From JAXGQD01 sp040766665 (GTDB lineage Bacteria > Bacillota > Clostridia > Saccharofermentanales > Fastidiosipilaceae): a DNA stretch of 64,000 bases. Location of the stretch: positions 248,001 to 312,000 of the forward strand of contig JAXGQD010000002.1 of NCBI GenBank assembly GCA_040766665.1, read 5' to 3'. A program made the position numbers and the translations under genes. Below are positions 9,264-16,918 of the stretch, one piece after another. Under the pieces are notes generated by a model. The model was not told the DNA's origin and did not search any database. It saw nothing but the letters and a program-made list of their open reading frames with translations. Each line of letters begins with the position of its first letter. Positions within the stretch are counted from its first letter, which is position 1.

Positions 9264-10735
9264 ATGGGCAAAGCAAGCGGATTTTTAGAATACCCACGAC
9301 TTGATGCCAAGAAACGCAGTACGGAAGAACGCAGCCTTGACTGGCAGGAATTCAAGCAGCACATGTCTGTCGCCGACATTCAAACCCAGGCGGCACGTTG
9401 CATGAACTGCGGTGTGCCCTATTGTCAGGGCGGGGTCTTATTGCGCGGCATGGCAGCCGGTTGTCCTTTACATAATCTCATTCCGGAATGGAACGATTTG
9501 GTATATCGCGGACAATGGCATGAAGCCTATCAGCGCCTGAGTCGCACCAGCCCCTTCCCGGAATTCACGGCACGCATATGTCCGGCGCCCTGCGAAGGCT
9601 CCTGCACCGAAGGTCTGCATCTTGACCCGGTCTCCATCTGCGCCATCGAATACGAAATCATCGAGCGGGCCTTTGCCGAAGGCTGGGTGGAAGAATCAAC
9701 GATTTGTCAGCCCAAGACCGGCAAAAGAATCTGCGTCATCGGCTCCGGCCCGGCCGGCCTCTCAACCGCCTACTACCTGCGCCGCTCCGGTCACGCTGTG
9801 ACGGTGCTTGAGCGCGCCGCCGAACCCGGTGGCCTGCTGATGTACGGCATTCCGAATATGAAACTGGATAAAAACATCCTGCGACGCAGATTGCAGTTAC
9901 TTAAGCAAATGCACATTGATTTCTTGTGCAAAACCTCTGTGCCGGAAAACGTGGCGGCTGATGAGCTGCTGCGTGATTTTGATGCCATTGTATTGGCCAA
10001 CGGGGCGACACAGGCCAGGGACTTAAACGTGCCCGGGCGGGAGTTAGCTGGTATCCATTTGGCCGTTGATTATCTGAAACGCGCCACCCTTGCCCTGGAA
10101 GCAGGGCAGGGTCCTGACGAATGTTATGATGCGCACAATAAGCACGTCGTGGTCATCGGCGGAGGTGACACCGGCAACGATTGCGTGGCCACAGCCATTC
10201 GCCAGGGATGTCAGTCCGTACTGCAGCTGGAAATCATGGCTGCCCCTGCCGAGCAGCGTGTCAGCGAGCGCAATCCCTGGCCTGAATGGCCACTGAAACT
10301 GAAAATCGACTATGGTCAGGAAGAGGCCAAAGCCAAATTCCCGGAGCCGATCCCAGGCAGTATTTGAAGTCCACCCTGGCTGCCCTGAGCGAGGATGGAG
10401 AAAAAGTCAGTCGCCTGAGAATTGCAGATGTCAGCTGGCAAAAGTCTGCCGCCGGGCGCATGATTCCCCAAGTCAGGGAAGCTTCCGAGACGGAAGTGCC
10501 CGCCGCTTTGGTCTTAATTGCCATGGGCTTTAGCGGACCGGAGGACGCGCTTTGCCAAGCTTTCGGCGTTGAGCGCGACGCGCGTTCAGCCATTGCCGCT
10601 TCGTTTGGAAATTTTGCGACATCTGTAGACAAAGTCTTCGCGGTCGGTGATGCACGACGTGGTCAAAGTCTGGTGGTCTGGGCAATGGAGGAGGGCAAAC
10701 GGGCTGCTGAAGCGATAAACAGCTATCTCCGTTAA
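9264..10735 (+). CDS. gltD: Glutamate synthase small subunit GltD (one frameshift)
   Basis: The small subunit passes NAD(P)H electrons to GltB. The ATG at 9264 follows AAGGAG. The N-terminus has the iron-sulfur cysteines (CMNCGVPYCQ, GCPLHNLIPEW, CPAPCEGSC), then an FAD-binding GSGPAGLS motif and an NAD(P)H-binding GGGDTGND motif. The frame breaks at about 10338-10343 and stops at 10367. The expected continuation (ADPRQYLKST and onward to FAVGDARRGQSLVVWA) lies in another frame up to 10735. Losing one G from a GGG run would explain it; joined, the protein would be about 490 residues, normal for GltD. The rest is well conserved, so a sequencing error is at least as likely as a real mutation. 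Confidence 0.9.
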
Positions 10736-10745
10736 AACGTGTGAC

Positions 10746-11318
10746 TTAACGATACGTGCGGATGATGCTCTCACAAATCAGGCGCTTGCTGATACGTCGC
10801 TGCATGGCCTGACGTTCAATAAACTTATGCGCCTGCGCTTCGTTGAGTTTGAGCACTTCCATCAGGATGAGCTTGGCGCGGTTGAGAATTTTCATATCTT
10901 CCAGTTTCTGTTCCAGCTGCGCGGTATGCTTACGCAATTGGTCTAAGCGCCGTAAGCCCGTGAGCAGGAGTTTGACGGTGTTTTGAAGCAGATTGATATC
11001 GGTCGGTTTTTCCAAGATTAAGACGGCTTCATCGTCCGCTTCAAGCAAGAGCTCCTGGATGGCTGCCAGACGTGTTTGATCGGCAAACAAAATGACGAAC
11101 ATTTCGCTTTCTTTTGCCAAAGCTTCCGCTAAGTGCAGACCACTGCTGTCGCTCAGCTCTTCGTCGATAAAAACCGCATCATGGCTTTGCAGACTGAGCA
11201 CCTTCTTGGCTTCCGCGGCACTGGCCACTTGCGTCACGACAAAGGGTTTGGAGCGTAAGACAGTCGCGAATTGCTCCACCAGTGCGACACTCGTTGTAAG
11301 TAGCAATAGACGATACAT
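10746..11318 (-). CDS. ANTAR-domain antitermination regulator (NitR-like)
   Basis: This 190-residue protein has an N-terminal receiver-like domain (about 1-120), a coiled-coil linker (LRKHTAQLEQKLEDMK) and a C-terminal ANTAR RNA-binding domain (KLILMEVLKLNEAQAHKFIERQAMQRRISKRL in short form, about 140-190). The receiver keeps the likely phospho-acceptor Asp52 (AVFIDEE) and Lys104. The acidic pair normally near residue 10 is replaced by TTS, so it may be a pseudo-receiver. No histidine kinase is adjacent. ANTAR proteins prevent termination by binding leader hairpins with AnnGnn loops, and such hairpins precede both gltB and glnN. A comparable regulator, NitR, is known next to glnA in solventogenic clostridia. 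It converges on gltD with an 11-nt gap. Confidence 0.9.
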   Translation of the reverse strand: MYRLLLLTTSVALVEQFATVLRSKPFVVTQVASAAEAKKVLSLQSHDAVFIDEELSDSSGLHLAEALAKESEMFVILFADQTRLAAIQELLLEADDEAVLILEKPTDINLLQNTVKLLLTGLRRLDQLRKHTAQLEQKLEDMKILNRAKLILMEVLKLNEAQAHKFIERQAMQRRISKRLICESIIRTYR

Positions 11319-11473
11319 CGGCGCTCCTTTCTGCTTGGTTTAGCTTTGTGTTTGGACAGGGGAGACTTTTGCCATACCCTTTAAGTGATTAGCAGAATTG
11401 ATGCTATTAAAAATAACAGACTGAGCGGTAAAAATACGTGAGAAAAACGTGAATTTTTTTACAAATATTTTGC

Positions 11474-11502
11474 TTGACAGCTAAAATAACTATCGTTAGA
11501 CT
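11474..11502 (+). promoter_or_regulatory. glnN promoter
   Basis: TTGACA (11474-11479) and TAGACT (11497-11502) are 17 nt apart, placing the transcript start near 11509. The layout copies the gltB promoter: the leader hairpin begins only a few bases after the start. Just upstream (11434-11454) are two direct ACGTGA motifs; similar ACGTAA/GCGTAA motifs lie 5' of the gltB promoter. Confidence 0.75.
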
Positions 11503-11512
11503 GCACTTAATA

Positions 11513-11526
11513 CAGCAATGGCGCTG
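11513..11526 (+). promoter_or_regulatory. ANTAR-type RNA hairpin in the glnN leader
   Basis: CAGC-AATGGC-GCTG forms a four-pair stem around the same AAUGGC hexaloop (A1, G4) found before gltB, although the stem bases differ. The matched stem changes with a constant loop are what selection on RNA structure would give. Positions 11521-11526 are shared with the terminator's 5' arm. Confidence 0.7.
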
Positions 11527-11555
11527 AGAGTCACCCGGCTCTTGGCGCTTTTTTT
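11521..11555 (+). terminator. Intrinsic terminator in the glnN leader (attenuator)
   Basis: Ten consecutive pairs (GCGCTGAGAG, 11521-11530, with CTCTTGGCGC, 11539-11548, including two G-U pairs) enclose an 8-nt loop and are followed by seven Ts. The GGAGG ribosome binding site starts three bases after the T-tract, so termination here would remove the whole gene. Confidence 0.8.
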
Positions 11556-11570
11556 ATGGAGGAAAAGCAG

Positions 11571-13664
11571 ATGTCAAAAATGACAGAAGACTTCGGCAAA
11601 CACGTTTTCAATCAGGAGGTCATGGAGCAACGTCTGCCCAAAGACATTTTCAAAGCATTGCAACGCACTCGGGTCGGGGGTAAGCATTTCAACCTCGATG
11701 TCGCCAATGTTGTGGCCAACGCCATGAAAGAATGGGCGATAGAACTGGGCGCCACGCATTACACACATTGGTTTCATCCCATGACCGGTATCACGGCGGA
11801 AAAACACGAGTCCTTCCTAAGCCCGGGTCTGGGCGGCAAACCGCTGCTCTCCTTTTCCGGCAAAGCCCTCGTCTCCGGCGAACCCGATGCGTCCAGCTTC
11901 CCCAGCGGCGGCATACGTGCCACCTTCGAAGCCAGAGGCTATACGGCTTGGGACCCCACCTCCGATGCCTTTATCAAGGATCAGACACTCTGTATCCCGA
12001 CTGCCTTCCTTTCTTATAACGGCGAGTGTTTAGACAAAAAAACACCCCTCCTGCGTTCACAACAGGCACTCGACAAACAGGCCATCCGCGTCTTGCGGCT
12101 GTTTGGTAATAACAGCTCGAAACGTGTGCTTTCGGTGGTCGGTCCGGAACAGGAATACTTTCTCATCGACCGCGAGCTTTATGCCCAACGCCCCGACTTA
12201 ATCAATTGCAACCGCACCCTCTTGGGCGCTCGGTCTACTAAGGGCCAGGAAATGGAAGACCACTACTTTGGTGTCATCAAACCGCGTGTTTCAGCCTTCA
12301 TGAAAGACCTGGATCAGGAGCTGTGGAAATTGGGTATTTACGCCCACACCAAACACAATGAAGTCGCCCCCTCACAATTTGAGTTGGCCCCCGTTTTCGG
12401 CATCTCGAACATCGCGGCGGACCAGAATCAATTGACCATGGAGATGATGAACACCGTCGCCCATCGTCACGGCTATCATTGTTTACTTCATGAAAAACCC
12501 TACGCAGGCGTTAACGGCAGCGGCAAACACAATAACTTCTCCTTGATGACGGATGACGGCATTAACTTACAGGAGCCGGGCGATACCCCGCATGAAAACG
12601 CGCAGTTCTTACTCTTTTTGTTGGCCTTCATCAAAGCAGTCGATGAGCACCAGGACCTGCTCCGCTGTGCAGTCGCCTCGGCTGGTAACGACCACCGTTT
12701 GGGTGCAAACGAAGCCCCACCCGCCATTATTTCGATGTTCCTGGGAGAAGAGTTGACCAAAATACTCGAAGCCCTTGAGCAGGATAGCCCCTACACCGAC
12801 CAGGTGCGAGAGCAGATGGAAATCGGCGTGACGGTTTTGCCGCACTTCCCTAAAGATACGACCGATCGCAACCGCACCTCGCCCTTCGCCTTTACCGGCA
12901 ACAAGTTTGAGTTCCGTATGTTGGGTTCCAGCTTTTCGATTTCCGGCCCCAACTTCGTGCTGAATACGATTTTGGCTGATGCGTTGGAGGCTTTTGCCGA
13001 TGAATTGGAGCAGGCGGATGACTTTCTCAGCTGCCTGAACGAGCTCATTAAAAGCAGTATCACCGCCCATAAACGCATCATTTTCAATGGCAATAACTAT
13101 TCTGAAGAGTGGCAAAACGAAGCCGCCGAGCGCGGCCTGCTCAACCTCAAATCGACCACCGAAGCGCTGCCCTACTTCTTACACGAAGAAAACGTGCGTC
13201 TCTTTGAGCGGCATAAAGTACTCAGCGCCAAGGAAATGCATTCGCGCTTCGACATTCTTTTGGACAACTATTGCAAAACGCTGCACATCGAGGCCCTCAC
13301 CATTTTGGACATGGTCAAAAAACAAATCTATCCGGCAGTCATCTCTTACCAAAAAGAGTTATGCGAGGTAGCCTTAGCCAAGCAGAATCTGAAGACGGGG
13401 CTTTCGTCTACACTTGAAGACAAACTGCTGACACAGATTTCCGCTTTGGCGGAAAGCCTGGTCGAGGAGGTGCAGCTGCTCGAGCAGGCCGTGTTTGAAG
13501 CGGAAGACGACGCGGATTTAGCCCACAAAGCCAACTACTATCACGATGCGGTCTTTGAAGAAATGCAGACTCTGCGTGTGGTTGTAGACGAACTGGAAAA
13601 TACCGTGGGCAAGCGCTATTGGCCCTTCCCCTCTTACGACGACATGCTGTTCTCGGTACGTTAG
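11571..13664 (+). CDS. glnN: Type III glutamine synthetase (GSIII)
   Basis: This ATP-dependent enzyme joins ammonium to glutamate. At 697 residues it is far longer than GSI (about 450) and matches GSIII. The GSIII segments are visible: NEVAPSQFELAPVF, followed by HEKPYAGVNGSGKHNN and the nucleotide-binding KFEFRMLGSS region, plus a long helical C-terminal extension. The ATG at 11571 is preferred because GGAGG lies eight bases before it; an in-frame ATG at 11556 would contain that ribosome binding site. asnA follows after 46 nt, so ammonium assimilation into glutamine and asparagine is probably co-transcribed. Confidence 0.97.
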   Translation: MSKMTEDFGKHVFNQEVMEQRLPKDIFKALQRTRVGGKHFNLDVANVVANAMKEWAIELGATHYTHWFHPMTGITAEKHESFLSPGLGGKPLLSFSGKALVSGEPDASSFPSGGIRATFEARGYTAWDPTSDAFIKDQTLCIPTAFLSYNGECLDKKTPLLRSQQALDKQAIRVLRLFGNNSSKRVLSVVGPEQEYFLIDRELYAQRPDLINCNRTLLGARSTKGQEMEDHYFGVIKPRVSAFMKDLDQELWKLGIYAHTKHNEVAPSQFELAPVFGISNIAADQNQLTMEMMNTVAHRHGYHCLLHEKPYAGVNGSGKHNNFSLMTDDGINLQEPGDTPHENAQFLLFLLAFIKAVDEHQDLLRCAVASAGNDHRLGANEAPPAIISMFLGEELTKILEALEQDSPYTDQVREQMEIGVTVLPHFPKDTTDRNRTSPFAFTGNKFEFRMLGSSFSISGPNFVLNTILADALEAFADELEQADDFLSCLNELIKSSITAHKRIIFNGNNYSEEWQNEAAERGLLNLKSTTEALPYFLHEENVRLFERHKVLSAKEMHSRFDILLDNYCKTLHIEALTILDMVKKQIYPAVISYQKELCEVALAKQNLKTGLSSTLEDKLLTQISALAESLVEEVQLLEQAVFEAEDDADLAHKANYYHDAVFEEMQTLRVVVDELENTVGKRYWPFPSYDDMLFSVR

Positions 13665-13710
13665 TTTCATAAGCCGCTCACTTGCAAAAATAAACAGAAG
13701 GAGAAATCAT

Positions 13711-14718
13711 ATGAGCAAAGTCATCATCCCCCAAGGCTATCGTTCGAAGCTGAGTCTCTACGAGACACAAACGGCCATCGGCACGCTTAAACCCATTTTT
13801 GAAAGACATCTGGGCCGCGCGCTCAATCTCAAACGGGTATCGGCACCCTTGTTTGTTGACCCACTGACCGGATTGAATGACAACCTCAACGGGACTGAAC
13901 GCCCCGTCTCCTTCGACATCAGGGACATTGGCAAAGAAGCGGAAGTCGTCCATTCACTGGCCAAATGGAAACGCATGGCCTTGGCCAAGTATGATTTTGC
14001 CGTTGGTGAAGGGCTCTACACCGACATGAACGCCATCCGTCGCGACGAAGAGTTGAGCAATCTGCATTCCGTTTACGTCGATCAATGGGATTGGGAAAAA
14101 ATCATCACGCGTGAGCAACGCAACGAATTGTTTCTCGAAAAAACCGTGAGTGCAATTGTACATGCCTTGATTAACACACTTGACGATATTCAGGCGCTCT
14201 ATCCTCAACTGCGCCGGGAGATTTCGTCTGAAGTCAGCTTTGTCACTGCGCAGGAACTCGAAGACCGTTGGCCCGAACTATCCCCAAAAGAGCGCGAAAC
14301 GCTGTATTGCAAAGAGCACCCAAGCTGCTTTATCAAGCAAATCGGCGGTGCCCTGAAGAGCGGAGAGATGCACGACGGTCGCGCACCCGACTATGATGAT
14401 TGGCAGTTGAACGGCGACATCCTGATCTGGGATGATACCTTGGAAATGCCCATCGAAATATCTTCCATGGGTATCCGTGTCGATGCAGAAAGCATGGCTG
14501 CGCAACTCAAAATCCGCGGCTGCGAGGAGCGTGCGGCTTTGCCCTTCCACAAGGCGATTCTGGCGGATGCCTTACCGCTGACCATCGGAGGAGGAATCGG
14601 GCAGTCCAGGGTTTCCATGTTGCTTTTGGAAAAGGTCCATATCGCCGAAGTGCAAGCCGCGATTTGGGGTGACGAAATGCTACGGGCTTTGGAGGAAGCC
14701 GGCATAGAGGCTTTGTAA
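13711..14718 (+). CDS. asnA: Aspartate-ammonia ligase AsnA
   Basis: This 335-residue ammonia-dependent asparagine synthetase is related to class II aminoacyl-tRNA synthetases. Recognisable AsnA stretches are ETQTAIGTLKPIFE, RVSAPLFVD, the FDIRDIG and KWKRMALAKYDF segments, the EGLYTDMNAIRRDE loop and the C-terminal GGGIGQSRVSMLLLEK motif. A clear AAGGAG precedes the ATG. It closes the nitrogen-assimilation group behind glnN. No ordinary terminator follows; hairpin repeats begin 25 nt after the stop and might do that job. Confidence 0.97.
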   Translation: MSKVIIPQGYRSKLSLYETQTAIGTLKPIFERHLGRALNLKRVSAPLFVDPLTGLNDNLNGTERPVSFDIRDIGKEAEVVHSLAKWKRMALAKYDFAVGEGLYTDMNAIRRDEELSNLHSVYVDQWDWEKIITREQRNELFLEKTVSAIVHALINTLDDIQALYPQLRREISSEVSFVTAQELEDRWPELSPKERETLYCKEHPSCFIKQIGGALKSGEMHDGRAPDYDDWQLNGDILIWDDTLEMPIEISSMGIRVDAESMAAQLKIRGCEERAALPFHKAILADALPLTIGGGIGQSRVSMLLLEKVHIAEVQAAIWGDEMLRALEEAGIEAL

Positions 14719-14743
14719 GGCTTTGTGTGTGGTTTAAAAATCC

Positions 14744-14808
14744 GTCGCCTTGCTCGGGCGCTTGCGACACCACTATGAAATCGGTCGCATTGCTTGGACG
14801 GTCGCGAC
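14744..14808 (+). repeat. Two 25-nt hairpin repeats (REP-like family)
   Basis: Two units (14744-14768 and 14784-14808) start 40 nt apart. Each begins GTCGC, ends GCGAC and carries a TTGCTYGG core, so each can fold into a short hairpin. They belong to a family with 17 recognisable copies in this window. Confidence 0.85.
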
Positions 14809-14904
14809 TCTATCAATTGAAGGCCAACTCCACTTACAAAATTTGCGATTTTGCAAGTTTGATAGCACCATTTAATCGCTTTACATCAGCATTTCAGTAT
14901 TTTG

Positions 14905-14960
14905 ACTACACTATTTACGTTCTTACAAATGACCGTTTGTTAAGACGTAAATAGTGTAGT
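14905..14960. repeat. 56-bp palindromic element
   Basis: Arms beginning ACTACACTATTTACGT and ending in the reverse complement give about 24 pairs with two single-base bulges around a six-base loop. Related palindromes occur at 30939-30993 and 55629-55755, also beside the hairpin repeats. The position is intergenic and no ORF is associated, so a miniature, non-autonomous element is a reasonable guess. Confidence 0.75.
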
Positions 14961-15055
14961 TGTATTGGGGTAAAACCTCTACAAAGCCTCTTACCGAGGC
15001 AAGTTTGCTTGCAAGATCGCAAATTCTGCAGTAAAAGTGAAGTCTTTTCGAATCC

Positions 15056-15160
15056 GTCGCGTTGCTCGGGTGGTTGCGACACTACTTTGAAACCCGTCGC
15101 CTTGCTCGGGCGCTTGCGACACCACTATGAAATCGGTCGCATTGCTCGGGCGGTCGCGAC
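15056..15160 (+). repeat. Three hairpin repeats at exact 40-nt period
   Basis: Units at 15056-15080, 15096-15120 and 15136-15160 are separated by near-identical 15-nt spacers (ACYACTWTGAAAYCS type). Because the spacers are also conserved, this is a tandem repeat and not a CRISPR array. Confidence 0.88.
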
Positions 15161-15385
15161 ACCACTTTGAAACACCGTAAAAAATTGCGAGAATCCAACT
15201 TAGACCAGATTAGTAAGCGGAAGAAGTCGTCAAATCCGGGTTTTTAAGACATTTTTTACGCTAATCCAAGCACAGTGAAATCTCAACTTGGATTGGCGAA
15301 AAAAGTGACGGTAAAATCGCTGAAATGCTTGTAAAGAGCCTTAAAACAGGCGCCTTCGCTTGGATTAGCGGAAATTTTGCGCCAC
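15161..15385 (+). repeat. ~225-bp interspersed intergenic repeat, copy 1
   Basis: The segment aligns along its whole length with 55915-56138 in the same orientation. Shared blocks include AAAATTGCGAGAATCCAACT, a TTTTTTACGC-AATCCAAGC arm, CTTGGATT-GCGAAAAAAGTG and GTGACGGTAAAA. The internal AATCCAAGC and CTTGGATT motifs can pair with one another. It abuts the hairpin repeats in both places. No coding potential was seen. Confidence 0.8.
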
Positions 15386-15447
15386 TTTATACCCGCTCGA
15401 GCCTTGCCGAGTTCCCTCTAGCTCAACCGAGCATTCCAGCGATGTAA

Positions 15448-16644
15448 TTAACTCCCGCTACGCCGCAAAACGTCCGCTTCGAATTCATCGACTTCGGCAC
15501 GATCCGCCGACTTCAGCAAGTAGTACTGATTGCCCATTTGCGGCACACTCATCTCAGGATTTCTACCCTGCTGTACGATCGCGCGGCCGTACTTCTTCAT
15601 GATGCTCTCATGCGAAGGGCTGTAACGGAATTTATCACGCCGACCGGCATAGGAACAGAAATAGGGCGTCTCTTTATGGGGCTCGCGCAATTTTCCAAAA
15701 GCAACCATTTCGGCATACATCTTATAAACACTGCTATCGTTCGCGTAGTTATACATGTCAGGCGTGTTGCCGCCGGCAGGACGCATGTTGACCTCAAGCG
15801 CGACATGATCGCCCACTTCACCCAGGCCCGCTTTGGCTTTCGTCAAGCGGAAAAATTCCAAGTGCACGAAACGGTTCTTAACGGCAAAAGCCTGCACCGT
15901 GCGTTCCCCAAGTATCCGCAGCGCTGCCGGTATCTCCCTGACGACGCGGTAGCAGAGATCTTTCTCTTCCACCACGATATCCAAAATCGAAGGCGGCCAT
16001 TCAATGGCAGCCGTGAAGAGCAGCTCGCCCCGTGCTCCGACAATCCCATCAAAAGAGACGATGTCACCTTCGACAAATTCTTCCAAAACATAGGAAACCG
16101 GCAAGGCATAAGTTTTGAAAATATCCCACTCCGCTTGTGAGGCAATCTTGAAACTGTCTGTCGCACCCACGCCGACTTCCGGTTTGGCGATGAGCGGGAA
16201 GCCCACTTCAGCCACGAAAGCCTCGGTTTCCGGACCCTCGTCCAGCAAATGCTGTCTGGCGCTGGGAATACCCGCCGCTTTATAAACTTCTTTCATGGCC
16301 GCTTTGCTCTTGATGCGGGCGATTTCCGCATATTGGGCACCGCTTTGCACGTTGAAATCAGTGCGCAGGCGAGCGTCCTGGGCAAGCCAGTATTCGTTGT
16401 TGGATTCGATCCAGTCGATTTTGCCATACTTAAAAGAAAGGAAAGCCACTGCCCTAAAGACCTGCTCATAGTCTTCGAGATAATCGACTTTATAGTATTC
16501 ACTCAGCGTCTCCTGCAGCCGCCCATTCAGTTCATGGTAAGGAGCATCCCCCACCCCCAAAACCGTCAAGCCGGCATTCTTCAGTTCCACACAATAGCTT
16601 TCGTGCACATCGGGAAAATGCGGAGAAATATATATAAAATTCAT
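15448..16644 (-). CDS. ATP-grasp domain carboxylate-amine ligase-like protein
   Basis: This 398-residue ATP-grasp enzyme would be expected to ligate a carboxylate to an amine or thiol through an acyl-phosphate; the substrate is unknown. The N-terminal domain starts MNFIYISPHFP. ATP-grasp features follow: FPLIAKPEVGVGA (nucleotide-binding lysine and glycine loop), VLEEFVEGD, and the metal-binding EVNMRPAGGNTPD motif near residue 295. The ATG at 16644 is chosen for the GGAGG just upstream, rather than a TTG four codons earlier that overlaps it. It stands alone on this strand. A C39-like protein and an esterase lie 3-5 kb away and might be functionally related. Confidence 0.88.
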   Translation of the reverse strand: MNFIYISPHFPDVHESYCVELKNAGLTVLGVGDAPYHELNGRLQETLSEYYKVDYLEDYEQVFRAVAFLSFKYGKIDWIESNNEYWLAQDARLRTDFNVQSGAQYAEIARIKSKAAMKEVYKAAGIPSARQHLLDEGPETEAFVAEVGFPLIAKPEVGVGATDSFKIASQAEWDIFKTYALPVSYVLEEFVEGDIVSFDGIVGARGELLFTAAIEWPPSILDIVVEEKDLCYRVVREIPAALRILGERTVQAFAVKNRFVHLEFFRLTKAKAGLGEVGDHVALEVNMRPAGGNTPDMYNYANDSSVYKMYAEMVAFGKLREPHKETPYFCSYAGRRDKFRYSPSHESIMKKYGRAIVQQGRNPEMSVPQMGNQYYLLKSADRAEVDEFEADVLRRSGS

Positions 16645-16918
16645 GAGGACCTCCAAAGTCAGACAGCAATTTTTTACATTCTACAACAAATAAGCCCGCT
16701 ACTCGGGATGCCACTCGCAACTGTTCTTGTTTCATTCATTTTCCGGGATAGTTTTTTTGTGCTCCCATATATTGCTTGTTAAAACCGACAAATTCTCAAA
16801 TAGAAATTTGGTTAAAAAGCCGACTATCTTTACTTTATGAATCGATATATTATTCTACTATACAGGTGTACAGTTTTTGTGTACTCATGATTATTGATCG
16901 ATTGAAAGGAAGACACAC

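Noticed and set aside
13665..13710. ANTAR-type leader before asnA
   Set aside because: The 46-nt gap has only a ribosome binding site and no AnnGnn hairpin or terminator; asnA most likely follows glnN in one transcript.
15056..15160. CRISPR-like array (regular palindromic repeats)
   Set aside because: Only three units, and the 15-nt spacers are themselves conserved. It is a 40-nt tandem repeat, and no cas genes are present.
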